Source: an uncultured Eubacteriales bacterium (GTDB lineage: Bacteria; Bacillota; Clostridia; Lachnospirales; Lachnospiraceae). From it: a stretch of DNA of 11,713 nucleotides. The notes under the pieces were generated by a model. The model worked only from the letters and a program-made list of their open reading frames with translations, ran no database searches and was not told where the DNA came from. Each line of letters starts with the position of its first letter. Positions within the stretch are counted from its first letter, which is position 1. The translations under genes were made by a program, and so were the position numbers. Positions 1-6,431 of this stretch are shown here, piece by piece. The DNA lies in the NCBI GenBank assembly GCA_900321915.1, contig ONXW01000376.1:1-11713 (forward strand), written 5' to 3'.

Positions 1-96
1 CCTGAGGCCGCTCACGGCGGATACGGAAAAAGCATCCATGGCGAGGCCCGTGCCCAGCAGGATACTGTTTATCACAAATAAAAGAGATGCATGCAT
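1..96 (-). CDS. mntP: MntP-like manganese efflux pump, N-terminal fragment
   Basis: Only the first 32 codons lie in the window; the gene continues past base 1. The reading from 96 leftward begins MHASLLFVINSILLGTG and runs into GLAMDAFSVS, which matches the first membrane helix and the conserved GLAMDAF-V/S-S motif of the MntP (former DUF204) family. These are inner-membrane exporters that remove excess manganese, and the conserved Asp in this helix is important for transport. The start is chosen because a GGGAG site stands six bases upstream, at 103-107. A TATAAT box at 159-154 gives a leader of about 50 bases, which is too short for the yybP-ykoY manganese riboswitch often found before this gene. 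The assignment rests on one helix only, so it is good but not complete. Confidence 0.82.
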   Translation of the reverse strand, partial: MHASLLFVINSILLGTGLAMDAFSVSAVSGLR

Positions 97-153
97 GGTG
101 TTCTCCCTGACGATGAAATACAGGAAACAAAGCGAGTCTACCACCTGAGGAAG

Positions 154-159
154 ATTATA
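154..159 (-). promoter_or_regulatory. Putative -10 box for mntP
   Basis: A perfect TATAAT reads leftward here, with a purine/T-rich stretch upstream but no clear -35 (TTTGGA at 185-180 has too long a spacer). It lies back to back with the tRNA-Met promoter. Confidence 0.45.
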
Positions 160-190
160 GTCAATGCTAACAAAAAAAATCCAAAACAGG

Positions 191-219
191 TTGACATTTC
201 ACGTATTTGAGATTATACT
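191..219 (+). promoter_or_regulatory. Sigma-A promoter of tRNA-Met
   Basis: TTGACA at 191-196 and TATACT at 214-219 are separated by 17 bases, a near-perfect vegetative promoter. Transcription would begin around 226, about 30 bases before the tRNA. Confidence 0.9.
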
Positions 220-256
220 TACAAAGTCGCTGTGAGGTTTCACGGAGGCAATATAT

Positions 257-330
257 GGCGGGGTAGCTCAGCTGGCTAGAGCATGCGGTTCATACCCGCA
301 GTGTCGAGGGTTCAAGTCCCCCTCCCGCTA
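257..330 (+). tRNA. tRNA-Met (anticodon CAT), elongator type
   Basis: A full cloverleaf can be drawn: acceptor arm 257-263 with 323-329, D arm GCTC/GAGC, anticodon stem TGCGG/CCGCA with loop TTCATAC (anticodon CAT at 291-293), and T loop TTCAAGT at 311-317. The anticodon stem lacks the three consecutive G:C pairs of initiator tRNA, so this is elongator Met; a tRNA-Ile(CAU) read with lysidine is less likely but is not excluded by sequence alone. CCA is not encoded. The T stem (306-310 with 318-322) has one A-C mismatch, A307 with C321. The gene is alone, with its own promoter and terminator. Confidence 0.95.
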
Positions 331-339
331 CGAATTGAC

Positions 340-375
340 AGGCTGTCTCATGAAAGTGGGACAGCCTCTTTTCTG
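340..375 (+). terminator. Rho-independent terminator after tRNA-Met
   Basis: An 11-bp stem (340-350 with 357-367, one G-T pair) with a six-base loop TGAAAG is followed by CTTTTCT. Confidence 0.88.
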
Positions 376-444
376 CGCGCAAAACCTATTTGATCAATAG
401 GTTATTTTGTTTATAGATTCTTTATCATTCTGCGGACGGAAATA

Positions 445-453
445 TGCTATACT
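445..453 (+). promoter_or_regulatory. Extended -10 promoter of the lipid kinase gene
   Basis: TGCTATACT is an extended -10 element; no good -35 is visible. Predicted transcription start near 460 lies downstream of the ATG at 457, which favours the later start at 493. A six-base inverted repeat (CCTATT 385-390, AATAGG 396-401) lies upstream and has no clear role. Confidence 0.7.
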
Positions 454-492
454 GAAGTGAAAACTGCGGTCACTGATACGGTGGAGGCCGAG

Positions 493-1419
493 ATGTATTA
501 TTTTATCGTAAACCCCCATGCCGGCTGCGGCAGAGGCCTTAAGACATGGCAGAAGATAGAGAAGATACTCACCCGGAAGGGTGTGGAATATAACGCGTTC
601 CTCACGGATTCCGCGGAGCAGGCCCAGGGTTTTGCCGCGGAGCTGACCGGCGGTACGGCGGATGAGAAGACCATCGTGGTTGTGGGAGGGGACGGCACCT
701 TCAGCGATGTGCTGAACGGCCTGGACCTGGACAGCAGTGTGACGCTGGGATACGTCCCGGTGGGCGTAGGAAACGACCTGGCGCGAAGCCTCAGGCTTCC
801 GTCTTCCCCGGCGAGATGCCTGAAGCGGATTTTCCGCGCGAAGAATATCCGCCACATGGATTACGGCGTGATGACCTTCGGGGAAGAGTCCTCCCGGCAC
901 CGGCGGTTCATTGTCAGCGCAGGAATGGGACTGGATGCGGACATGTCCTGGAGAGCGGACAATTTCGCGCTCAAACCGATGATGGGACGCCTGGGCCTGA
1001 ACCGCGCGGCGCAGGTCACGGCGAAAGTTGGGGCATATCTCAGGGCAAAACCCTGTCCGGGATATATCATCCTGGACGGCGTAAAAAGAGTGGAATTCAA
1101 CAATATTTACTTTGTCAGCGCACAGCTGCAGCCCTACGAGTGCAGCGGACTGCGGCTGGCCCCCTACGCGGTGGACAGCGACGGCAGGATCGAGGTCTGT
1201 GTGCTGAGCCATTCCAGCAGGCGCGAGGTGGGGAGCCTCCTGCTCTGTGCCCGCTGCGGCAGGAAGTACCTGAAAGGCCTGCGCATTTACCAGTGCAGCG
1301 ACCTGAAGATCCATACCGAGGAGCCGGTGCTGTTCCACGCGGACGGCGAGAGCAGCGGCGAGAAGCTGCGTGACCTGGAAGTCGGATGCATCGAGCGGAA
1401 GGTGAAGATGATACTGTAA
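493..1419 (+). CDS. Diacylglycerol kinase family lipid kinase
   Basis: This 308-residue protein belongs to the DAGK-catalytic family (DgkB/YegS type), soluble or membrane-associated enzymes that phosphorylate diacylglycerol or related lipids with ATP and so recycle lipid for phospholipid synthesis. Visible motifs are NPHAG at residues 7-11, the nucleotide-binding GGDGT at 65-69, the PVGVGND segment at 89-95 and a late HADGE segment near residue 280. Length fits the family (about 290-310). The ATG at 493 is chosen over the in-frame ATG at 457 because GGAGG (483-487) lies five bases before it, the family begins with the YFIVNP strand, and the promoter starts transcripts near 460. The nearest relatives include B. 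subtilis DgkB and YtlR; which lipid is the true substrate cannot be told from sequence. It may be cotranscribed with ispF, 31 bases downstream. Confidence 0.9.
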   Translation: MYYFIVNPHAGCGRGLKTWQKIEKILTRKGVEYNAFLTDSAEQAQGFAAELTGGTADEKTIVVVGGDGTFSDVLNGLDLDSSVTLGYVPVGVGNDLARSLRLPSSPARCLKRIFRAKNIRHMDYGVMTFGEESSRHRRFIVSAGMGLDADMSWRADNFALKPMMGRLGLNRAAQVTAKVGAYLRAKPCPGYIILDGVKRVEFNNIYFVSAQLQPYECSGLRLAPYAVDSDGRIEVCVLSHSSRREVGSLLLCARCGRKYLKGLRIYQCSDLKIHTEEPVLFHADGESSGEKLRDLEVGCIERKVKMIL

Positions 1420-1450
1420 GAATATCTGCAGAAACGAGGATTCGCATAAC

Positions 1451-2005
1451 ATGAGGATAGGACAGGGCTATGACGTGCACAGGCTTACCGAGGGAAGGGA
1501 CCTGATTCTGGGAGGCGTGAAGATCCCTTATGAGAAAGGACTTCTGGGACATTCCGACGCGGATGTGCTGACCCACGCGGTGATGGACGCCCTTCTGGGC
1601 GCGGCGGCGCTCGGCGACATCGGACAGCTGTTTCCGGACAGCGACCCGGCCTATGAGGGCGCGGACAGCATCGCCCTCCTGCGGAAAGTGGGGGAGGTCC
1701 TGGAGGAGCACGGATACGTGGTGGAGAACATCGACTCCACCGTCATTGCCCAGAGACCGAAGCTTCTGCCCTACCGGCCGGAGATGGCGGAGAATATCGC
1801 GGAAGCCCTCGGGCTGGAGGCTTCCCAGGTGAGCGTGAAAGCCACCACGGAGGAAGGCCTGGGGTTCACCGGGAGCGGCGAGGGGATCGCCGCCCAGGCG
1901 ATCGCGCTCCTGCAGTCGGTGGATGATTTTATCCGCCCGGACGCCGGTCCCGGCATCGGGTGCGCCGGATGCCCCGGCTGTCCTCAAGATTCCGGTGGAA
2001 ATTAA
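1451..2005 (+). CDS. ispF: 2-C-methyl-D-erythritol 2,4-cyclodiphosphate synthase with Cys-rich tail
   Basis: IspF converts CDP-methylerythritol 2-phosphate to the cyclic diphosphate MEcPP, releasing CMP, in the non-mevalonate isoprenoid pathway; it acts as a cytosolic trimer. The zinc ligands D8, H10 (GYDVHR) and H42 ([11 protein letters not shown]) are present, as are LGHSDADVL at 32-40, the [11 protein letters not shown] segment at 94-104 and [11 protein letters not shown] at 131-141. The core ends near residue 155, the usual family length. Here it continues for about 30 residues with a CxxCxxC motif at C171, C174 and C177, not part of the standard fold. A GAGGA site lies about ten bases before the ATG. 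The partner ispD is not adjacent. The call is firm; the tail's role is unknown. Confidence 0.97.
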   Translation: MRIGQGYDVHRLTEGRDLILGGVKIPYEKGLLGHSDADVLTHAVMDALLGAAALGDIGQLFPDSDPAYEGADSIALLRKVGEVLEEHGYVVENIDSTVIAQRPKLLPYRPEMAENIAEALGLEASQVSVKATTEEGLGFTGSGEGIAAQAIALLQSVDDFIRPDAGPGIGCAGCPGCPQDSGGN

Positions 2006-2024
2006 CGGTTGTATATGTTAAGAT

Positions 2025-2060
2025 AAAAGGCAGATCAATTTTGGGATCTGCCTTTTGTTA
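2025..2060 (+). terminator. Strong hairpin between ispF and cysS
   Basis: A perfect 12-bp stem (2025-2036 with 2045-2056) has an eight-base loop; the 3' arm ends CCTTTT and is followed by GTTAT. It most simply terminates the kinase-ispF transcript. Because no strong promoter is visible between it and cysS, it could also work as partial terminator or attenuator. Confidence 0.85.
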
Positions 2061-2118
2061 TATTCAGGACACGCGCATTTTCCTTGCGCCGCAAAAAGGT
2101 CCTGATTCTGGAGAATAC

Positions 2119-2123
2119 AGGAG
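2119..2123 (+). promoter_or_regulatory. Ribosome site fixing the cysS start
   Basis: AGGAG lies seven bases before the ATG at 2131. The reading frame is open back to 1960, but that extension covers the end of ispF and the hairpin and is not part of the protein. Confidence 0.85.
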
Positions 2124-2130
2124 AGAAGAA

Positions 2131-3540
2131 ATGAAGATTTTCAACACACTGACCCGGACCAAAGAAGAGTTTGTCCCCCTTCACGAGGGCGAAGTCAGGA
2201 TGTACGTCTGCGGACCGACGGTCTACAACTTCATCCATATCGGAAATGCCCGCCCGATGATCGTCTTTGACACCGTGCGCCGCTACTTTGAGTACAAGGG
2301 GTACAAGGTCAACTATGTATCCAACTTCACGGATGTGGACGACAAGATCATCAAAAAAGCCAATGAGGAAGGCGTGGATTCCGATACCATTTCCAAGCGC
2401 TACATCGAAGAGTGCAAGAAGGATATGGAGGGAATGAACGTGCGGCCGGCCACCACCCACCCCCTGGCGACGGAAGAGATCGGCGGCATGATCAAGATGA
2501 TACAGACCCTCATCGACAAGGGACACGCCTATGTCGCCAAAGACGGGACGGTGTATTTCCGCGTGTCCTCGGATCCGGGCTACGGGAAGCTCTCCCACAA
2601 AAACATGGATGAGATGATGTCCGGCCTCCGGGAGCTGAAGGTGACCGGCGAGGACATGAAGGAGGACCCCAACGACTTCGTGCTCTGGAAGCCGAAGAAG
2701 GAGGGCGAGCCCTACTGGGAGTCCCCGTGGTGCGAAGGCCGTCCCGGATGGCACATCGAGTGCTCGGTCATGTCCAAGCATTATCTCGGGGATACCATTG
2801 ATATCCACGCCGGCGGCGAGGATCTGGTGTTCCCCCACCACGAGAACGAGATCGCCCAGAGCGAGTGCGCCAACGGCGAACCCTTCGCCCGCTACTGGAT
2901 GCACAACGCTTTCCTGAATATCGACAACGTCAAGATGTCCAAATCCCTCGGGAACTTCCGCACCGTCCGCGAGATCAGCGAGCAGTACGACCTGCAGGTG
3001 CTCCGCCTCTTCATGCTGAGCGCCCAGTACAGGAGCCCGCTCAACTTCAGCGCCGACATGATGGAGATGGCAAAGACCAGCCTGGAGAGAATCCGCACGG
3101 CCGCGGAGAACCAGGACAATGCCCTGAAGACGGCGGCGGAAGGCCCCATGACGCAGGAAGAGCTGGCAAATGCCTCCGAAGTAAAATCCTACGTGGAGAA
3201 GTTTGAGACCGCCATGGACGACGACTTCAACACCGCGGACGCCGTTTCGGCCGTATTTGAGCTGGTCCGGTTCTCCAACTCCACGGTAAAGCCGGAGAGC
3301 ACGAAAGAGTACGTCACCCTGGTCCGGGATACCTTCCGGAAGCTCTGCGACGTGCTGGGCATCATCGTGGAAAAGAAAGAGGAAGTGCTGGATTCCGAGA
3401 TTGAAGAGATGATCGCGGCAAGACAGGCAGCCCGCAAGGCGAAGGATTTCGCAAAGGCGGACCAGATCCGCGCCGACCTCCTGGCAAAGGGAATCATCCT
3501 GGAGGATACCAGGGAAGGTGTGAAATGGAAGAGAGCCTGA
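2131..3540 (+). CDS. cysS: Cysteinyl-tRNA synthetase
   Basis: CysS charges tRNA-Cys with cysteine at the expense of ATP. It is a class I synthetase of 469 residues, the normal length. The zinc site that selects the cysteine thiol is complete: C27 (YVCGPTVYN), C211 (HIECSVM), H236 and E240 ([11 protein letters not shown]). The HIGH motif reads HIGN at 36-39 and the KMSKS loop is intact at 268-272, followed by LGNF. The C-terminal third holds the helical DALR domain and the tRNA-anticodon region, ending in a conserved-looking helix rich in Ala and Lys ([16 protein letters not shown]). The gene begins the packed cysS-mrnC-rlmB unit, the same order as in Bacillus subtilis, where cysE precedes cysS; cysE is absent here. 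The 70 bases between the upstream hairpin and the start are too short for a T-box leader. Confidence 0.98.
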   Translation: MKIFNTLTRTKEEFVPLHEGEVRMYVCGPTVYNFIHIGNARPMIVFDTVRRYFEYKGYKVNYVSNFTDVDDKIIKKANEEGVDSDTISKRYIEECKKDMEGMNVRPATTHPLATEEIGGMIKMIQTLIDKGHAYVAKDGTVYFRVSSDPGYGKLSHKNMDEMMSGLRELKVTGEDMKEDPNDFVLWKPKKEGEPYWESPWCEGRPGWHIECSVMSKHYLGDTIDIHAGGEDLVFPHHENEIAQSECANGEPFARYWMHNAFLNIDNVKMSKSLGNFRTVREISEQYDLQVLRLFMLSAQYRSPLNFSADMMEMAKTSLERIRTAAENQDNALKTAAEGPMTQEELANASEVKSYVEKFETAMDDDFNTADAVSAVFELVRFSNSTVKPESTKEYVTLVRDTFRKLCDVLGIIVEKKEEVLDSEIEEMIAARQAARKAKDFAKADQIRADLLAKGIILEDTREGVKWKRA

Positions 3541-3947
3541 GGGAGCACGATATTACCGGTTTCTCCCCGCTGCAGCTGGCCTACCTGGGGGACGCGGTCT
3601 ATGAGCTCAGGGCGAGAAGCCATGTCCTCTCCCGCATCCAGGCCCCGGTGGAGAAGCTTCACCATATCACGACGGGCCTTGTGAAGGCGGGCGCCCAGGC
3701 GGCCATCTACCACGCGCTGGAAGAAGAACTCTCGGAAGAAGAAAAGAGCATTTTCCGCAGGGGACGGAATACAAAATCCTACTCCCGGGCTAAAAACGCG
3801 TCCCTCTCCGAGTACCGGATCGCCACCGGCTTCGAAGCTCTTATCGGGTGGCTGTATCTCACGGGGCAGAACGAAAGGCTGGACGAGATCTGCGGGAAGG
3901 GATTTGCGGCGATAGAAGAAAGACAGGAGCAGTCACTTGAGAGATAA
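3525..3947 (+). CDS. mrnC: Mini-ribonuclease III
   Basis: Mini-III is the RNase III catalytic domain without a double-stranded-RNA-binding domain; in Bacillus subtilis it matures both ends of 23S rRNA, helped by ribosomal protein L3. The 140-residue length fits. The catalytic signature is present: YLGDAVYE with D23 and E27, and the second acidic cluster ATGFEALIGWLYL with E104. The basic stretch RRGRNTKSYSRAKNAS (78-93) matches the family's central region. The ATG lies inside the end of cysS (16-base overlap) with GGGAAGG about eight bases upstream, so the two are probably translationally coupled. Together with rlmB downstream it gives two steps of 23S rRNA maturation in one unit. Confidence 0.96.
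   Translation: MEESLREHDITGFSPLQLAYLGDAVYELRARSHVLSRIQAPVEKLHHITTGLVKAGAQAAIYHALEEELSEEEKSIFRRGRNTKSYSRAKNASLSEYRIATGFEALIGWLYLTGQNERLDEICGKGFAAIEERQEQSLER
3925..3929 (+). promoter_or_regulatory. Ribosome site fixing the TTG start of rlmB
   Basis: AGGAG lies seven bases before TTG at 3937, inside the end of mrnC. Confidence 0.8.
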
Positions 3948-4713
3948 GAATTACAAAAGTGAAATTATTCCGGACGAGAACCGTCTGGAGGGCAGGAACG
4001 CTGTCCTGGAGGCTTTCCGGGCAGGGCGGACCATTGACAAGCTCTTTGTCCTGGACGGGTGCCAGGACGGCCCGGTGAAGTCCATTCTCCGGGAAGCCAG
4101 AAAGCAGGAGACTGTCATCAATTTCCTGAGCCGGGAGCGGCTGGACCAGATGTCCCAGACAGGGAAGCACCAGGGCGTCATCGCCTACGCGGCGGCATTT
4201 GCCTACGCGGAAGTGTCCGATATGCTGGAGAAGGCCAGGGAGAAGGGGGAAGACCCCTTCCTGATCCTCCTGGACGGCATCGAGGATCCCCACAACCTGG
4301 GAGCCATCATCCGCACCGCCAACCTGGCGGGCGCCCACGGCGTCATCATCACGAAGCACAGGGCCGCGGGCCTCACATCCGTCGTGGCCAAGGCCTCCGC
4401 GGGGGCCCTGAACTACACGCCGGTGGCAAAGGTCACCAACCTGGGGCAGACCATAGAGGACCTGAAAAAGGAGGGACTCTGGTTTGTCTGCGCTGATATG
4501 GGGGATGACGTGATGTACCGCCAGAACCTGACCGGCCCCGTGGGCCTGGTCATCGGCAATGAGGGAGAGGGCGTGAGCCGCCTGGTGAGAGAGAAGTGCG
4601 ATATCATTGCCTCCATACCCATGCGCGGCGACATAGACTCCCTGAACGCTTCCGTGGCGGCAGGGGTGCTGGCCTTCGAGATCGTGAGACAGAGGATGGC
4701 AAAAGGGAAATAA
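3937..4713 (+). CDS. rlmB: 23S rRNA (guanosine-2'-O-)-methyltransferase, SpoU family
   Basis: This 258-residue protein is of the SpoU/TrmH (SPOUT) class that binds SAM in a trefoil knot; RlmB methylates the 2'-OH of a conserved 23S rRNA guanosine near the peptidyl-transferase centre. An N-terminal substrate-binding domain begins with GRNAVLEAF (19-27). The three SpoU motifs are clear: DPHNLGAIIRTAN (117-129, with N120 and R126), VIGNEGEGV (205-213) and IPMRGDIDSLNASVAAG (227-243). The TTG start is chosen from the AGGAG site and the lack of a suitable ATG; it overlaps mrnC by 11 bases. The next gene in Bacillus, yacP/rae1, is not found here. A related possibility is a tRNA Gm18 methylase, but the N-terminal domain and neighbours favour RlmB. 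Confidence 0.94.
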   Translation: MRDKNYKSEIIPDENRLEGRNAVLEAFRAGRTIDKLFVLDGCQDGPVKSILREARKQETVINFLSRERLDQMSQTGKHQGVIAYAAAFAYAEVSDMLEKAREKGEDPFLILLDGIEDPHNLGAIIRTANLAGAHGVIITKHRAAGLTSVVAKASAGALNYTPVAKVTNLGQTIEDLKKEGLWFVCADMGDDVMYRQNLTGPVGLVIGNEGEGVSRLVREKCDIIASIPMRGDIDSLNASVAAGVLAFEIVRQRMAKGK

Positions 4714-4738
4714 AAGGATAAGGATGAGAGAACATGGG

Positions 4739-4790
4739 GCTGGCGCATTAAACATACCCGGTATTCGTTTAGTGCGGCAGCGCCTTCTTT
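4739..4790 (+). terminator. Long imperfect hairpin after rlmB, probable terminator
   Basis: The arms 4739-4757 and 4761-4781 pair over about 18 positions with one G-G mismatch and a two-base bulge. The hairpin is followed by GCCTTCTTTATC, a moderate T-rich tract. It is longer than a usual terminator and could be a mobile palindromic repeat used as one. Confidence 0.6.
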
Positions 4791-4818
4791 ATCTCGGGGG
4801 AGCATTCTCATACTGAGA

Positions 4819-4852
4819 TAAAAAAACAACCAGGCCGCATACGGCCTGATTG
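4819..4852 (-). terminator. Rho-independent terminator of tRNA-Ala
   Basis: Read leftward, an 11-bp stem (4852-4842 with 4837-4827) with loop TATG is followed by seven T's. A weaker stem (4788-4795 with 4815-4822) lies next to it. Confidence 0.92.
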
Positions 4853-4864
4853 CCCAAAGAAGAG

Positions 4865-4937
4865 TGGAGACGACGGGATTCGAACCCGCGACCTTTGCGT
4901 TGCGAACGCAACGCTCTCCCAGCTGAGCTACGTCCCC
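4865..4937 (-). tRNA. tRNA-Ala (anticodon CGC)
   Basis: The leftward cloverleaf is complete over 73 bases: acceptor GGGGACG/CGTCTCC, D arm GCTC/GAGC, anticodon stem TTGCG/CGCAA with loop TTCGCAA, and T arm GCGGG/CCCGT with loop TTCGAAT. The anticodon CGC lies at 4904-4902 and reads GCG. The G3:U70 wobble pair, the main identity signal for alanyl-tRNA synthetase, is present, which confirms Ala. The discriminator is A and CCA is not encoded. GCG is a common alanine codon in the surrounding genes, consistent with keeping a dedicated tRNA. Confidence 0.96.
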
Positions 4938-4949
4938 ACAGCAAGACTT

Positions 4950-4977
4950 ATTATAGCATAAAGTCCGGAGATTTCAA
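4950..4977 (-). promoter_or_regulatory. Promoter of tRNA-Ala
   Basis: Leftward TTGAAA (4977-4972) and TATAAT (4955-4950) are 16 bases apart; TGC directly before TATAAT makes it an extended -10. Confidence 0.88.
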
Positions 4978-5016
4978 CCAGATTTTTCAGATATTCGGAA
5001 CCCCGAAAGGAGACCT

Positions 5017-5709
5017 ATGATTAAAGCGGTACTATTTGATATGGACGGAACCATGTATGACACGGAGAAGCTCTCCGTGGACGGATGGGTCTGGGCCGCG
5101 AAGGAGTGCGGCTCACCCCTGACCCGGGAGCAGATACTGCAGTTCCGGGGGCGGCCCATGAGGGTGAACGCGGCGGCATTTGCCGGCTGGTACGGGAGCG
5201 AGGATCTGTATTATCACATCCGGAAATTCCGCACCGCCTACGTGGAAAAATACCTGGCTGAGCAGGGCGTGCCCGTGAAGCCGGGACTTTTCGAGGTGCT
5301 TTCCGCCATTAAGGAGAAAGGCATCAAGACCTGTATCGCTACCGGGACGGCCAGGGCCATCGCCTCGGAATACTGGGAGAAGACAGGAGTGCTTCCCTGG
5401 TTTGACGCGACGGTCTGCGGGGACGAGATGAAGGTCGGAAAGCCCGACCCGGAGCCGTTTCTCCGTGCAGCCGCGGCTGTGGGGGAAGACCCGAAGGACT
5501 GCGCCGTCCTGGAAGACAGCCCGAACGGCCTGATCTCGGCCCACTGGGCGGGCTGCATGGTCATAGACATCCCGGACCTGGACGAGCCGACGGACGAGAT
5601 ACGGGCTATCTGCGACTATGTATTCCCGTCGCTGCACGAGGTGGCGGAGCTGGTAAGGAGCTGGCCGGAGCCCGGAAAAACGGACAAAACGCCGGAAGAA
5701 AAGAAATGA
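5017..5709 (+). CDS. HAD-superfamily hydrolase, beta-phosphoglucomutase/phosphatase-like
   Basis: This 230-residue cytosolic protein is a HAD subfamily IA enzyme, which removes or moves phosphoryl groups on small metabolites through an Asp nucleophile and magnesium. Motif I is FDMDGT with D8 (nucleophile) and D10; motif II is IATGTA with T109; motif III is K142 in GKPDP; motif IV is LEDSPNG with E166 and D167. The residues between motif I and II form a helical cap of the C1 type, as in beta-phosphoglucomutase and sugar-phosphate phosphatases. A Lys/Glu-rich tail (about 218-230) is probably disordered. AAAGGAG precedes the ATG. It starts a four-gene unit, with the next gene 18 bases away. The substrate cannot be predicted. 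Confidence 0.92.
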   Translation: MIKAVLFDMDGTMYDTEKLSVDGWVWAAKECGSPLTREQILQFRGRPMRVNAAAFAGWYGSEDLYYHIRKFRTAYVEKYLAEQGVPVKPGLFEVLSAIKEKGIKTCIATGTARAIASEYWEKTGVLPWFDATVCGDEMKVGKPDPEPFLRAAAAVGEDPKDCAVLEDSPNGLISAHWAGCMVIDIPDLDEPTDEIRAICDYVFPSLHEVAELVRSWPEPGKTDKTPEEKK

Positions 5710-5727
5710 TGGGAGGAAGGAAGACCA

Positions 5728-6195
5728 ATGTCTATTGAAAAAGTGAGAGCTTACCTGAAGGAACTGGGACAGGACCAGAACATCATTGAGGTGGAGGAAT
5801 CCAGCGCCACCGTCGAGGCGGCCGCCGCGGCCGTCGGGACGGAGCCTGCCAGGATCGCGAAAACCATGGCATTCATGACGTCGGAAGGCTCCATCCTGAT
5901 CCTCGCCGCCGGGGATGTAAAGGTGGATAACCGCAAATACAAAGAAGAATTTCACGAGAAAGCCCGCATGATTCCCTGGGACAGTGTGGAGGAGGCCATC
6001 GGGCACGCCCCGGGCGGCGTCTGCCCCTATGCGGTGAAGGAAGGCGTCAGGGTATTCCTGGACGAATCCCTCAGGCGTTTTGACGTGGTCTACCCGGCAG
6101 CGGGCAATGACCACAGCGCCGTGCGCCAGACCATCCCGGACCTGGAGATGACATCGAAGTTTCTCCGCTGGGTCGACGTCTGCAAGCTGCGCTGA
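5728..6195 (+). CDS. YbaK/ProRS-associated-type aminoacyl-tRNA deacylase
   Basis: The 155-residue protein has the YbaK/EbsC fold, the family of trans-editing enzymes that hydrolyse mischarged tRNAs, for example Cys-tRNA(Pro) or Ala-tRNA(Pro), as do the INS domains of bacterial prolyl-tRNA synthetases. Conserved features are the lysine K45 in RIAKTMAF, the AGDVKVDNRK loop at 61-70, GGVCPYA at 96-102 and AAGNDHSAV at 124-132. A long Ala/Val-rich helix segment (28-39) is encoded by very GC-rich DNA. The ribosome site GGGAGGAAGG is strong. The protein is a single domain with no synthetase attached. Its exact target (YbaK, ProXp-ala or another ProXp type) is not decided by what is visible. Confidence 0.92.
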   Translation: MSIEKVRAYLKELGQDQNIIEVEESSATVEAAAAAVGTEPARIAKTMAFMTSEGSILILAAGDVKVDNRKYKEEFHEKARMIPWDSVEEAIGHAPGGVCPYAVKEGVRVFLDESLRRFDVVYPAAGNDHSAVRQTIPDLEMTSKFLRWVDVCKLR

Positions 6196-6248
6196 GCGGC
6201 GGGGCAGTCAGCCCGGCGTACAGAGCCATTGCGCGGAAAGAGAGGAAA

Positions 6249-6431
6249 ATGATGGAACTGCAGACCATGTACTATACCGTTGCCCGGATTGACGGCGATT
6301 ACGCCCACCTCATGCGGACGGACGAGCCGTCGGATGACCTGAAGCTGGTAGCCAGGGCGCTCCTCCCGGAAGGAATCGGCGAAGGGACAAAGCTTAAGTA
6401 CGAGATGTTCCAGTACGAGATTGCGGAATGA
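6249..6431 (+). CDS. Small DUF3006-like protein
   Basis: The 60-residue protein has the pattern of a short beta-barrel-like protein: a first strand YYTVARIDGDYAHLMRT (about 8-24), a charged middle, then ALLPEGIGEGTKLKYEM (37-53). IDGDYA followed by LP-G-EG resembles DUF3006, a family of small Firmicutes proteins of unknown function; the resemblance is by eye only. GAGAGGAAA lies just upstream; ATG at 6249 or 6252 could serve. Its stop overlaps the start of the next gene in ATGA, so both are likely translated as a pair. No signal peptide or membrane segment is seen. Confidence 0.7.
   Translation: MMELQTMYYTVARIDGDYAHLMRTDEPSDDLKLVARALLPEGIGEGTKLKYEMFQYEIAE

Noticed and set aside
97..190. yybP-ykoY manganese riboswitch before mntP
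   Set aside because: The leader from the predicted -10 is about 50 bases and lacks the conserved loops of that riboswitch.
385..401. CCTATT/AATAGG inverted repeat as a second terminator
   Set aside because: Only six A/T-rich pairs with a five-base spacer; too weak to call, and it may be chance.
394..1452. Long leftward open frame (352 codons) opposite the lipid kinase gene
   Set aside because: It is the antisense shadow of a GC-rich gene with clear DAGK motifs; its product has no recognisable domain and no ribosome site.
2057..2130. T-box riboswitch before cysS
   Set aside because: Only about 75 bases are available and no T-box consensus or specifier hairpin is visible.
4788..4822. TTTATCTC/GAGATAAA stem as the rlmB terminator
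   Set aside because: Read rightward it is followed by A's rather than T's and has a 19-base loop; the hairpin 4739-4781 is the better candidate.
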